64,000 nucleotides of DNA. Origin: Chelatococcus sp. HY11 (GTDB lineage Bacteria > Pseudomonadota > Alphaproteobacteria > Rhizobiales > Beijerinckiaceae). Under the pieces are notes generated by a model. That model was not told where the DNA came from. It saw nothing but the letters and a program-made list of their open reading frames with translations, and did not search any database. The stretch is taken from the NCBI RefSeq assembly GCF_018398335.1, contig NZ_JAHBRX010000001.1, positions 744,001 to 808,000 of the forward strand, read 5' to 3'. A program made the translations under genes and the position numbers. This document shows, one piece after another, positions 33,847-43,126 of this stretch (its first letter is position 1; every line of letters starts with the position of its first letter).

Positions 33847-35322
33847 ATGGCCGAACTTCAGTCAACCAACCGCGTCAAGCTGTCCAAGGTTCGTGAGTCC
33901 GTCGCCGGCACCACGCCGGCCAATCCCGCTTTCAAGGAAATCCCGCAGACCTCCAGCGGCCTCAACGCCGCGCCGCAGACCGTGACCTCGAATATCATCC
34001 GTTCCGATCGCCAGGTCGCCGATCTCATCCTCGTCGGCCTCCAGGTCGGCGGCGATGTCGGTGGTGAGCTCGCCTTCGGCGCGGCCGATGAGGATTTCGA
34101 GGAGGCCCTGCAAAACCTTTGGGTGAACAGGCCGGCGATCGTGGTGGCAACGGCCGACACGGAAATCTCCGATGTCTCGGCGACCACGCTGACGGTCGCC
34201 TCCGGCGGCACCAATTTCAAGACCGGCCAGCTGGCGGCGCTCAGCGGCATGCCGACCGCGGGCAACAACAAGATCGCCCGCGTGACGTCGTCAACCTCCA
34301 CTTCGATCGTGTTTCCGGCCGCGTCCTTTGCGGCCGAGAGCGCGCCGATCCCGGTTGGCGCCGAGGTGCGCGTTGTCGGCATCGAGGGCGCGGCGGCGGA
34401 TCTCGCGGCGGTCACCGCCGGCGGCAACGGCCTCACCTCGGCCGCGCTCGACTTCACGACGCTCGGCTTCAATGTCGGCGAGTGGGTGAAGATCGGCGGC
34501 GCGGCCGTCGGCGCGCAGTTCGCGCCGGCGGCGAATAACGGCTGGGCGCGGATTGCGGCGATTGCCGCGGGCAAGCTCAGCTTTGACGAGGTCCCGGCCG
34601 GATGGACGGCCGATGCCGGCACCGGCAAGACCATTCAGCTGTTTGCCGGCGACTTCCTGAAGAACGGCACCACCAAGCTGCCCTCCACCTTCGAGCGCCA
34701 GTATCTCGACCATTCCCCGGTGTCCTACGAGTATTTCCGGGGGCTGGAGCTCAACACCCTGAGCATCAGCGCGCCGGCGCAACAGATCGCCACCTATGCC
34801 AAGTCCTATATCGGGCGTTCGGCGGAGATCCTGTCCGCCCGGCTCTCCGGTGCGACGGATGTGACTCCCGACGTGGGTGACGTGCTCAACACCTCATCGA
34901 ATGTCGGGCGCATCAGTATTAGTGGAGTGGAAGTCACCGGCCCCAACTTCGTCATGTCGGCGACCATCGAGATCAACAACAACCTGCGCGCCCAGAACGC
35001 GGTCGGCTATCTCGGCGCGGTCGGCATCGGCAATGGCGAGTTCACCGTCACCGGCACGCAGGAATTCTACTTCGGCGACAAGTCCGTCTACGAAAAGGTG
35101 CTGGCGAATGCGCCGTCGAATTTCACGATGGTGCTCGGCCGCCAGGACGGCACCCGGCAGTCCATCCTCGTCGATCTCCCGCGCCTCAAGTATTCGTCAG
35201 GCGCCCCCGCCGTCAGCGGCAAGAACGCCGACGTGATGCTGTCGGCCAACTACCAGGCCATCCGCCATCCGACGCTTGGCTACACGATGGCTGTCCAGCG
35301 CTTCCACTACCTGCCGGCGTAA
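33847..35322 (+). CDS. major tail tube protein
   Basis: A 491-residue tail tube subunit. The N-terminus (STNRVKLSKVRESVAGTTPA) and the C-terminal TIEINNNLRAQNAVGYLGA and YFGDKSVYEKVLAN match the phage tube family of HK97-like phages. A central insert (about 110-270), rich in Ala/Thr/Gly with repeated Ig-like strands, is extra and probably decorates the tail surface. GGAGG five bases before ATG 33847 fixes the start over the one four codons upstream. Confidence 0.85.
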   Translation: MAELQSTNRVKLSKVRESVAGTTPANPAFKEIPQTSSGLNAAPQTVTSNIIRSDRQVADLILVGLQVGGDVGGELAFGAADEDFEEALQNLWVNRPAIVVATADTEISDVSATTLTVASGGTNFKTGQLAALSGMPTAGNNKIARVTSSTSTSIVFPAASFAAESAPIPVGAEVRVVGIEGAAADLAAVTAGGNGLTSAALDFTTLGFNVGEWVKIGGAAVGAQFAPAANNGWARIAAIAAGKLSFDEVPAGWTADAGTGKTIQLFAGDFLKNGTTKLPSTFERQYLDHSPVSYEYFRGLELNTLSISAPAQQIATYAKSYIGRSAEILSARLSGATDVTPDVGDVLNTSSNVGRISISGVEVTGPNFVMSATIEINNNLRAQNAVGYLGAVGIGNGEFTVTGTQEFYFGDKSVYEKVLANAPSNFTMVLGRQDGTRQSILVDLPRLKYSSGAPAVSGKNADVMLSANYQAIRHPTLGYTMAVQRFHYLPA

Positions 35323-35369
35323 CCCGGCTGCACCGACGTCGTGAGGTCCCGGACGGATCCCTCGCGACC

Positions 35370-35399
35370 GGCGGGAGGCGGGTCACAGCGCCTTCCGCC
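35370..35399. other. hairpin between tube and tail chaperone genes
   Basis: GGCGGGAGGCG pairs with CGCCTTCCGCC (one G-T pair) around an 8-base loop, with an overlapping GTCACAG/CTGTGAC pair. No T run follows, so it more likely limits RNA decay or polymerase flow than ends transcription outright. Confidence 0.4.
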
Positions 35400-35427
35400 A
35401 CCCTTTCTGTGACAAGGAGATCATCAC

Positions 35428-35892
35428 ATGGACATGCAATCAACGAAGGTAGACAGCGTCGTTATCGAGGGCGGCGAATGGGTGAAGGACATCCCGCAGA
35501 TGGATGACCTTGAACTGAAGGTGCGCGGCCTCGGTTGTGCGGAATTCAAGCGCCATATCGCCAGGCGCCAGCGCGCGCTGCCCAAGGGTGCCCGGCATCG
35601 CGACGGTTCCATCGATCCCCAGTTGCAGGAGACCATCGCCACGGAAGCGATGATCGAGACCATTCTGCTCGACTGGCGCAATCTGGATGACGGCGGCGTG
35701 CCTGTCCCCTACAGCAAGGAGAAGGCCCGCGAATATCTGACGAATCCGGATTATCGCCTGTTCCGCGATGCGGTGTCCTGGGCGGCGAACACAGTCGCCA
35801 ATGGTGACGCGCTGGCGGACGACGATATCCTGGGAAACTCCGCGCCTACGTCGAATGGCAGCACGGGTGGAGCCGCCATCACGACGCCCTGA
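35428..35892 (+). CDS. tail assembly chaperone, G-type
   Basis: A 154-residue protein required for tube polymerisation around the tape measure. ELKVRGLGCAEFKRHIARRQ and IETILLDWRNLDDGGVPVPYS, then REYLTNPDYRLFRDAV, are the known pattern of gpG-like chaperones. Near its end lies G-GGA-AAC at 35832-35838, a slippery heptamer, so a fraction of ribosomes should continue in the -1 frame into the longer GT-type product. Confidence 0.85.
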   Translation: MDMQSTKVDSVVIEGGEWVKDIPQMDDLELKVRGLGCAEFKRHIARRQRALPKGARHRDGSIDPQLQETIATEAMIETILLDWRNLDDGGVPVPYSKEKAREYLTNPDYRLFRDAVSWAANTVANGDALADDDILGNSAPTSNGSTGGAAITTP

Positions 35893-36170
35893 TCGCCAAT
35901 TTCGAGCGGATCGGCCAGCCGGTGCCGGAACATCTGCTGGCGCCGGAGCTTGACCCCGTGGAAGCGGAGATCGTCGAGGCCTTCAACGAGCTGGCATCAG
36001 ACCGGCCCGTGGCCTTCGGGATCGGCCCGATTCCCTTCTCGTCGATTGCCCGTTATGCCGCTTTTTGCGGCTTCGACACGCTTGGTGAGCGCGACTTTCT
36101 CCGCCGCGCCCTGCGCGCCATGGACGCGAAGTTTCTGGAGCTGACGGCGAAACCGCGCGGAAAGACTTGA
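35838..36170 (+). CDS. T extension of tail chaperone (reached by -1 frameshift)
   Basis: The -1 frame is open from the slippery heptamer through to TGA at 36168-36170 without a stop, giving a 110-residue extension and a 247-residue G-T fusion. The extension begins LRAYVEWQHGWSRHHDALIA and includes PIPFSSIARYAAFCG. No Shine-Dalgarno precedes the GTG at 35922, so independent translation is unlikely. In lambda, the GT protein bridges tape measure and tube subunits. Confidence 0.8.
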   Translation, partial: LRAYVEWQHGWSRHHDALIANFERIGQPVPEHLLAPELDPVEAEIVEAFNELASDRPVAFGIGPIPFSSIARYAAFCGFDTLGERDFLRRALRAMDAKFLELTAKPRGKT

Positions 36171-36217
36171 TCCCGCGCGGATCGCGTCGCTAGCATGCCC
36201 AAAACTTGGGGGTGATG

Positions 36218-36526
36218 ATGCGTTGGATCGTCGTTGTCGCGCCGTTGGCGTTGGTGGGGTGTGTGGCCGCGAAGCCGGGCGCTGAGACTGTTAGGCTTAC
36301 GTCGAATGTCGAGCAAGTGAGGGGCTGCTCCTTGATTCGGCAGGAGACGGTCGGCATTCACAACCTCGAAAGCATTAATGCGGTGACGATCCAGAAGGAC
36401 ATTGTGACGAAGTTCAGAAACGCCGCTGCTTCGGCCGGCGCCACTGACGCTCTTACGCAAGGCCCATCCCTCAATGCTTTCGGCACGGCCGCTACGATGA
36501 CAGGCGATCTATACCGCTGCGGCTAA
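36218..36526 (+). CDS. small lipoprotein within the tail module (DUF4156-like)
   Basis: A 102-residue protein with a lipoprotein signal peptide: MRWIVVVAPLALVGC, the lipobox cysteine being residue 15. The rest (SNVEQVRGCSLIRQETVG, then AGATDALTQGP) resembles the DUF4156 outer-membrane lipoprotein family. TTGGGGGTG precedes ATG 36218. A lipoprotein among tail genes is a typical moron position and may block the receptor against superinfection; this last point is inference. Confidence 0.7.
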   Translation: MRWIVVVAPLALVGCVAAKPGAETVRLTSNVEQVRGCSLIRQETVGIHNLESINAVTIQKDIVTKFRNAAASAGATDALTQGPSLNAFGTAATMTGDLYRCG

Positions 36527-36539
36527 GCAGCCGCGGGCC

Positions 36540-36568
36540 AAAGGTATGACCATCACGGGTATACCTTT
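36540..36568. repeat. inverted repeat AAAGGTAT-N13-ATACCTTT
   Basis: Perfect 8-base arms just downstream of the lipoprotein gene and 20 bases upstream of a terminator. It could be an RNA hairpin or a protein-binding site; neither can be decided from sequence. Confidence 0.45.
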
Positions 36569-36587
36569 GCTGAAAATCGGATCACGC

Positions 36588-36614
36588 AGGCCGCCTCCCG
36601 AGGCGGCCTTTTCT
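36588..36614 (+). terminator. terminator ahead of tape measure gene
   Basis: Stem AGGCCGCCT/AGGCGGCCT with a 4-base loop and a following TTTTCTTTT. It closes the lipoprotein transcript; the tape measure ribosome site GGAG lies directly after it. Confidence 0.8.
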
Positions 36615-36627
36615 TTTGGAGCCGTCC

Positions 36628-39600
36628 ATGGATCTGTCGAGTGCAAGGGCCGTCGCGCGCTCCGAGCTGCATTTCGTCTCGGAAGGGGCGGAAAAGGCGA
36701 TCAGCGATGCCGAAAAGGTTGCCGCCAGTCAGGAAAAGGTGGGGCGGTCCGCTGATGTCGTCGCCATCACAACCGATAAGGCCTCCAAAAGCATTCTCAG
36801 CGCCGAGGGCTCCTACAAGCGCCTGCTGACCTCGGTTGACAAGCAGTTCCGCGCGCAGTCGCAATTGGCCTCCGGGCAGGCGCGGCTCGATCGCGCCTTT
36901 GAGCAGGGCGTCATCGACGCGCGCGAATACGACCGTGTGATGGGGTTGATGCAGCAGCGCTTCACCGTGCTGCGCGCCGACAACGATAATTATGCGGCAT
37001 CCGTTGGCGGGCTGGGTGCCCGGCTCGGCTTGTTGGGCGGCGCTTTCGCGGCCGCTGCGGCCGCCGCGGCCGGCATCACGCAGGTGTTGTCGCCGGGGGC
37101 GGTTCTGGCCGTCTCGCGCGAATTCGAGAATCTGGAAGCGTCCTTGCGCACGGTGACCGGCTCGGCGGAGAATGCCAAGACCGCGATGGGCTTTATTGAC
37201 GACTTCGCGGTGCGAACGCCATTTAACCTGCAACAGGTCACCGAAGCCTTCATCCGGCTGAAGTCCCTCGGGCTCGAGGCGGGCGAGGACGCCTTGACCT
37301 CTTATGGCAACACCGCATCCGCCATGGGCAAGCCCATCATGCAGATGATCGAGGCGGTTGCCGACGCCGTCACCGGAGAGTTTGAGCGCCTGAAGGAGTT
37401 CGGAATCCGCGCCAAGCAAAGCGGTGAACAGGTTACCTTTACCTTCCAGGGCGTCAGCAAGACGGTCGGCAAAAGTTCGGCGGAAATCGCGAAATATCTC
37501 CAGGACATCGGCAACCAGAAGTTTGCCGGCGCCATGGACGAGCAGATGAAGACACTCGGCGGCGCGCTGTCGAATGCGGAAGACGCGATCGCTCGCTTTC
37601 AGCGGGAGATCGGGCGCGGCGGCTTTTCCGATGCGGTCAAGGAGGCGGCTGACAGCCTCGCGCAGTTCCTGTCATCGAACGGGGATCTGGCGCGGGGAAT
37701 AGGCGCCGTGCTCGCCGAAATCACCCGCACCGGGACGCAGATCGGCAATGAGGTCGCCGGCATCGTCACCCGGGTGATCAAGCAGGTGGAGGATCTGCGC
37801 CAATGGGCTGAGTCACTAAGCGCGCTCGGCGGCGGCATTCTCGGTGGCGCGAAGACGGGGGCGGATGCGACATCGTCGCAGTTGGGTGGATACTTCCAGC
37901 AGTTCGATGACTTCATGACCGACCTGCTCGGCCCAAAGCTTGACGCGCTCGTTGCTGATCTTGCCAACAGCCTGATTGGCGGCTTCGTCGGAGCCTATGA
38001 GGCGGTTGTCGCATCATGGGGCCAGTTGCCGGCGGCCTTTGGCCAGTTGGGCGCCGGTGCCGGTAATGCGTTGCTGTCCGGCCTGGAGACCATGGTCAAT
38101 ACCGCCATTGGCTGGATCAATGCCATTATTCGCGCCGTCAACACGGTGGGCGGCAGCCTTTCGGAGGTCGGCACCGTCCAGTTCAAGCGCTTCGAGTCCG
38201 GCGCCTCCGAGGCCCTGGGAAACGTTGGCGAGGCCGCGAAAAAGGCTTTCACCACGGCGATGAACACCGACTATGTCGGCTCAGCCGCCCAGGCCGTGAA
38301 GGGCCTGGTGAAGCCGGTCGCTGATCTCAAATCCGCCTACGAGCTCGCGGGCGCCGAAAATCAGCGCTTCGCCGGCCGGCTGTCCATGATGGAGGCCGAC
38401 AAACAGGCGAAGTCCATGGGCTCCCTCGCGAGGGCGACCGACGCCGCGGGAAAGGCCGCGGGTGGCGCCGCCAAGGGCGCGAAGGAGGCCGCCAGCGCCT
38501 ATGAGAACCTGCTGCAACGCACGCAGGATCGTATCGAAGAGCTGGAGATGGAGCGGCGCTATGTCGGGCAGACCACCGATGCGGTGATCAAGCTGAAGCT
38601 CGCCCACGATCTTGAACGGGCCGCGAAGAAGAGTGGCATCGAAGTCACGGCCGATATGCGGCGGGAATGGGACCTGCTCGGCGATGGTCTCGCTGGCGCC
38701 ACGCGCCGCCTTGAGGACGCGAAAGAGGCGCTGAAAGAGATCCAGGAGGCGCAGAAATTCGTCGGTGGCCTCTTCGAGAACTTCATCGGCGACCTGATCT
38801 CCGGCTCCGGCAAGCTGGAAGACGCGCTGAAGGGCCTGGCGGACACGTTCCTGAAATCAGGCCTTCAGGCGCTTCTCACTGGTGAGGGGCCTCTTGCCGG
38901 GATTCTTGGCGCCAGCGCGACCGAGAAGGGCCAGCAGGGTGGGCTCGTCGGCATGTTGATGGGCAATGATGTCAAGCTCTTCCGTGAGACGATCGCGAAG
39001 GGGACGTCCGATGGCCTGAAGGACTTCGGGAATTATATCGGTCCGCGCACCAGCGACGAAGCGGCGGCGGGGCTCATCAATGGTACCGGCATTAGCGGCA
39101 AGGAACTGATGGGTGGCATCACAGCGCTCGCTAGCATTGGCGCTGCTTATGGTAGCGGCTTGTCTTCCGGAAGCCCAATGATGGGAGCTGCGACGGGAGC
39201 GCTTAGCGGCGCGCTTGGTGGCGCGATGGCGGGGATGGCTATCCCTGTGATTGGGCCGATTGTCGGCGCGATCATCGGCGGCGTTCTTGGTGGGGGCTCG
39301 GGCTTCCTCGGCGGCTCATCCGCGCAGAAGCAGAGGAAGGACGAGCTCAAACGCCAGGCGGAAGAAAACTACCAGGCCGCAAAGCCGCAAGTCGCGCAGC
39401 TTGGGCAGCTCTTCCGCGGCGACGACCTTGGCAACATCCAGCAGCAGATTCAAGCCGGCATCGACAAGCTCAACGAGTTGGGTCCGGTGCTCGTCAATGC
39501 GGGTCATGTCGATGAGCTGATCGCCCTGCAGAACGATTACAACACCTTCGTCAGCCGGATGAAGGACGAATTCCGGGCTGACTTTGACGGCACGATCGAG

Positions 39601-41574
39601 GAACTGCGCGCCGGGCTGGGGGCGCAGGGTCCGTTCAAGCAGGCATCCGACGCGGTGAAGCAGTTCGGCGACAGCGCCAAGACCTTCATTGCCGATACGA
39701 AAACGGCCTTCGGGGATGGCGCTTGGCAGATCGACGCCGCCCGGGATGCCTCGATCGCCTACGCTCTGTCGATGCTCGATCAGGCCAAGACGCTCACGGA
39801 AGTGCAGCAGTCCATCCAGTCGATCAACGGCACGGCAGCAGGCCTGTCGAAGGTGCTTCAGGATCTCGGGATGTCGGCGGAAGATGCCGCCAACGCCATC
39901 AACCAGCGCGTCGGCGCGGCAATGGATCGGCTGCGGTCGGCCTTCACCGATGGCCTTGAGCGGCGCCTCAATGAGGCGAGTGATCGCGGTTATATCAATG
40001 AGATCAGCGATCAGATCGCGCAGTACCGCAAGGATTTGTCGGATGCGGCGGCGCTCGGGCTCGATGGCGCGCTCGCGGCCAAGGTTTTCGCGGCCGAAGC
40101 CCAGCAGATCGTCAATGGCGCCGAACTCGCGGGCGACGCCTTCAACGCCCTCGTGCAGCAGTTCCCGGAGCTGGCCGGCGTCGTGAAGGAGTTCTCGCAG
40201 GCGCTCGCCGACATGGGCAACGACCTCGCTGCCATCGCCCAGCGCCAGCAAGGCTACTACGATCGCATCTTCAACGCGGCCAACGACAACAGCACGCTGG
40301 AAGGCGCCTTGAAGGCCTTCGACCGCCAGGCGCAGCGCGAGCGTGAAGCGGAAGTGAAGGCCGGCGGGCAGGCTATCACCGATCTCGAGCTTGCCCTTGC
40401 CGCCGAGCGCGTGAAGATCGTCAATGACTTCGCGGCCAAGGCCAAAGCGGCTGAGCAGCAGGCGGCCGAACAGGCGGCGCGCGCGGCACAGCAGAAGGTC
40501 GACGAAGCGCAGCGCGCGGTCGATGACGCTCGCTCGGATCTTCAGCGGGCCTATGAGCAGCAGGCGTCAAGTATCAGAGCGATTGTGACCCGCCTGGAGG
40601 GCGTCTCCGCATCTATTCGTAAGATCAGAAATGATCTGCGCTTCGACGACGCGTTGTCGCCTTACAACGATCGTCAGCAACAGAAAGAAGCCGAAGCGCT
40701 CTATCAAGACGTGAGAGCGAAGGCCCTTGCCGGCGATCAGACGGCGATGGACCAGCTGGCCGACGCAGCGCGCCGGTATCTGGAGGAATCGAAGGCCTAT
40801 TACGGTTTCAACGAGGTCTATGCCCGGATCTTCGAGGAGGTGCAGTCGACCCTTGAGGCTGTCGGCAGCAAGGCGCAATCGGAACTCGACATTGCCCGCG
40901 CGCAGCTCTCGGCGCTCGACGCGCAGGTCAGCGGCCTACTCACCGTCAACGACAGCGTGCTGACGGTGGCGGCGGGCATCGAGAAGCTGAATGCGGCGGT
41001 GGCCGCCTTGGCGGCGGCGCAGGCGGCGCAGATCGGCAACGGCACGGGCACGCCCGACCAGCGCACGGCCTATGTCACCTCGCTCTACCAGAAATACTTC
41101 GGCCGCCAGCCCGATCAGGCGGGCCTTGATTTCTGGGTGAAGTCGGATCTCTCGACGTCGCAGCTCGACCAGGCTTTCGCCGATGCGAAGGCAGCCGGGG
41201 CCATGCGTCTCGGCGGCATCGTCGGGGCCTATGCCCGTGGTGGGCTGATCGGCAACGGCATCTTTGACGTCGACAGCGTCATCGCGCGCTACGCAGGCGG
41301 CGGCAACATCGCGCTCGCGGGTGGTGAATATGTCATGCCGGCGCATCAGACGCGGGCCAACTTGCCCGTTCTCGAGGCGATGCGCACCGGCCGCGCGCCA
41401 GCCAATGACGACAGCGCCAAGGAGGAGATCCGGGCGCTTCGGAGTGAAGTCGCCAACCTCACTGGCGTCGTCCAGCAGCTCCTTGGCCAGAACGTCGAAG
41501 CGTCGCGCGCGACGGCGTCGGCGGTCAACAAGCAGACCGTGGCGATTGAACGCCAGGCCATCGGGCGCCGGTAA
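36628..41574 (+). CDS. tail tape measure protein
   Basis: A 1648-residue protein that sets tail length. The N-terminal third contains the tape-measure domain (EFENLEASLRTVTGSAENAK, then FIDDFAVRTPFNLQQVTEAF). It is followed by hydrophobic glycine-rich segments (GALSGALGGAMAGMAIPVIG), long coiled coils and a C-terminal DUF4214-like segment (YVTSLYQKYFGRQPDQAGLD). The tail end has GGEYVMPAHQT. By the known ratio of about 0.15 nm per residue, the tail would be roughly 240 nm long. Confidence 0.93.
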   Translation: MDLSSARAVARSELHFVSEGAEKAISDAEKVAASQEKVGRSADVVAITTDKASKSILSAEGSYKRLLTSVDKQFRAQSQLASGQARLDRAFEQGVIDAREYDRVMGLMQQRFTVLRADNDNYAASVGGLGARLGLLGGAFAAAAAAAAGITQVLSPGAVLAVSREFENLEASLRTVTGSAENAKTAMGFIDDFAVRTPFNLQQVTEAFIRLKSLGLEAGEDALTSYGNTASAMGKPIMQMIEAVADAVTGEFERLKEFGIRAKQSGEQVTFTFQGVSKTVGKSSAEIAKYLQDIGNQKFAGAMDEQMKTLGGALSNAEDAIARFQREIGRGGFSDAVKEAADSLAQFLSSNGDLARGIGAVLAEITRTGTQIGNEVAGIVTRVIKQVEDLRQWAESLSALGGGILGGAKTGADATSSQLGGYFQQFDDFMTDLLGPKLDALVADLANSLIGGFVGAYEAVVASWGQLPAAFGQLGAGAGNALLSGLETMVNTAIGWINAIIRAVNTVGGSLSEVGTVQFKRFESGASEALGNVGEAAKKAFTTAMNTDYVGSAAQAVKGLVKPVADLKSAYELAGAENQRFAGRLSMMEADKQAKSMGSLARATDAAGKAAGGAAKGAKEAASAYENLLQRTQDRIEELEMERRYVGQTTDAVIKLKLAHDLERAAKKSGIEVTADMRREWDLLGDGLAGATRRLEDAKEALKEIQEAQKFVGGLFENFIGDLISGSGKLEDALKGLADTFLKSGLQALLTGEGPLAGILGASATEKGQQGGLVGMLMGNDVKLFRETIAKGTSDGLKDFGNYIGPRTSDEAAAGLINGTGISGKELMGGITALASIGAAYGSGLSSGSPMMGAATGALSGALGGAMAGMAIPVIGPIVGAIIGGVLGGGSGFLGGSSAQKQRKDELKRQAEENYQAAKPQVAQLGQLFRGDDLGNIQQQIQAGIDKLNELGPVLVNAGHVDELIALQNDYNTFVSRMKDEFRADFDGTIEELRAGLGAQGPFKQASDAVKQFGDSAKTFIADTKTAFGDGAWQIDAARDASIAYALSMLDQAKTLTEVQQSIQSINGTAAGLSKVLQDLGMSAEDAANAINQRVGAAMDRLRSAFTDGLERRLNEASDRGYINEISDQIAQYRKDLSDAAALGLDGALAAKVFAAEAQQIVNGAELAGDAFNALVQQFPELAGVVKEFSQALADMGNDLAAIAQRQQGYYDRIFNAANDNSTLEGALKAFDRQAQREREAEVKAGGQAITDLELALAAERVKIVNDFAAKAKAAEQQAAEQAARAAQQKVDEAQRAVDDARSDLQRAYEQQASSIRAIVTRLEGVSASIRKIRNDLRFDDALSPYNDRQQQKEAEALYQDVRAKALAGDQTAMDQLADAARRYLEESKAYYGFNEVYARIFEEVQSTLEAVGSKAQSELDIARAQLSALDAQVSGLLTVNDSVLTVAAGIEKLNAAVAALAAAQAAQIGNGTGTPDQRTAYVTSLYQKYFGRQPDQAGLDFWVKSDLSTSQLDQAFADAKAAGAMRLGGIVGAYARGGLIGNGIFDVDSVIARYAGGGNIALAGGEYVMPAHQTRANLPVLEAMRTGRAPANDDSAKEEIRALRSEVANLTGVVQQLLGQNVEASRATASAVNKQTVAIERQAIGRR

Positions 41575-41585
41575 AAGGACCCTCC

Positions 41586-43121
41586 ATGCTCTATCTCGTC
41601 GAGATCGACGCCCATAACGGGGCGGCGCTGCTGACGTTTCGCTTCGCGACAGAAGCCTACATCACCAGCCCGTCTGACAGCCCGGCCAACACCATCTATG
41701 AGCCGCGCATCGTCGACCCCGGTTCCTTCTCCGCCAATCTCTACAACGCGGGGCAGACCGGCGGCAGCGCCTCCATCGGCTTCGGCGATCTCATCCTCGC
41801 CAATGCTGATGGTGGGCTCGATGCCTGGTTTGACTATGGCTTCGACGGCCGCCGCGTCGAGATCAAGCAGCTCGCGAGCGTCGCCTCGTCCTTCTCGTCG
41901 GCGGTGACGGTGTTCAAGGGCACGATCGAGACGATCGACACGACGGACGCCTGGAAGACGCTGCGGGTGCGGATCTTCGACAGCCGGCTGACCCTCGACC
42001 GGCCCTTGCAGGTCAACCGCTATGCCGGGACGACGTTGGGCGCTGGCAACACCGCCGAGGGCACCGAAGACCTGCGCGACCAGCCGAAGCCGCTTGTCTT
42101 CGGCAAGGTTTTTGGCATCCGGCCGTTCGCCGTGAACCCGTTCGATGGTGTTTTTCAGGTGGCGGACAATGCCGTCAATGACATCGACGTCTTCGACGGC
42201 GGCTCCCCGCTCACGAATGTCGGCAATTACACCTCGCTCGCGGCCCTCATCGCCGCGACTGTCCTGCCGGGCCGCTACGCGACCTGTTTCAGCCTTGGGC
42301 TCTTCCGCATCGCGCGCTCCGCCTTCCAGCTCACCGCCGACGTGCAGGAGGGCACGCAATGGTACGAGCGTAATGCTGCCGGCCTCGTCCGGCGAATGTT
42401 GCAGCGGGCCGGGCTCACCACGGCCGATTACTCGGACGCCAGCCTGAACGCGCTGAGCAGCCTCAGCTCGGCAGAATGTGGCATATGGATCGACAGCGAT
42501 CAGCATATCCTCGATGCCGTCCAGCAGGTGTTGAACTCGGTCGGCGCCTGGATCGCGCCGAACGCCAATGGCGTGCTGGAGGTCGGTCGCTTCGAGGCCC
42601 CGGGAACGCCGGTCACCACCATCACGATGGACGACATCATCCGGCCGGAGAATATGACCTTCGAGGTCACGAATGATGCGGGCCGAGGCGTGCCCGTCTG
42701 GCGCGTCGTCGCCCGCTACAAGCGGAATTACACACCGCTGTCGGGATCGGAAGTCGCCAAATGCACGCAGCAGAACGAGGATTACAAAGCCTATCTCGCC
42801 ACGGAATGGCGGGAGCGTAAGGCCGAAGATGCCGCGATCAAGACCAAGTACAAGAACGCAGGCGAGCTGACGATCGAGACATGCTTCACGCAGCCGACCG
42901 ATGCACTTGTCGAGGCGACGCGGCTGCTCGCGCTCTACAAGGTCAGGCGTGACCGGGTGAAGGTCGTGCTGTGGGCTGAGCGGGCCGCCGGCATCAAGCT
43001 CAACGACACCGTCACCGTGCAGGTTCCGCGCTTCGGCTATGGGGCTGGGCGCCCCATGCGCGTGATCGGACGCAATGAGAACCGCGCCGAGAACATCGTC
43101 ACCCTTGATCTGTTCGGCTGA
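41586..43121 (+). CDS. tail tip/distal tail protein
   Basis: A 511-residue, strand-rich protein following the tape measure (ARYKRNYTPLSGSEVAKCTQ in the C-terminal third). Position and size fit the distal tail or hub protein that connects the tube to the fibres. No more specific family was recognised. Confidence 0.65.
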   Translation: MLYLVEIDAHNGAALLTFRFATEAYITSPSDSPANTIYEPRIVDPGSFSANLYNAGQTGGSASIGFGDLILANADGGLDAWFDYGFDGRRVEIKQLASVASSFSSAVTVFKGTIETIDTTDAWKTLRVRIFDSRLTLDRPLQVNRYAGTTLGAGNTAEGTEDLRDQPKPLVFGKVFGIRPFAVNPFDGVFQVADNAVNDIDVFDGGSPLTNVGNYTSLAALIAATVLPGRYATCFSLGLFRIARSAFQLTADVQEGTQWYERNAAGLVRRMLQRAGLTTADYSDASLNALSSLSSAECGIWIDSDQHILDAVQQVLNSVGAWIAPNANGVLEVGRFEAPGTPVTTITMDDIIRPENMTFEVTNDAGRGVPVWRVVARYKRNYTPLSGSEVAKCTQQNEDYKAYLATEWRERKAEDAAIKTKYKNAGELTIETCFTQPTDALVEATRLLALYKVRRDRVKVVLWAERAAGIKLNDTVTVQVPRFGYGAGRPMRVIGRNENRAENIVTLDLFG

Positions 43122-43126
43122 TCCTC

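Noticed and set aside
35922-36170. An independent 82-codon gene starting at GTG 35922
   Set aside because: No Shine-Dalgarno is present, and the frame is open continuously back to the slippery heptamer, so it is better explained as the -1 frameshift extension.
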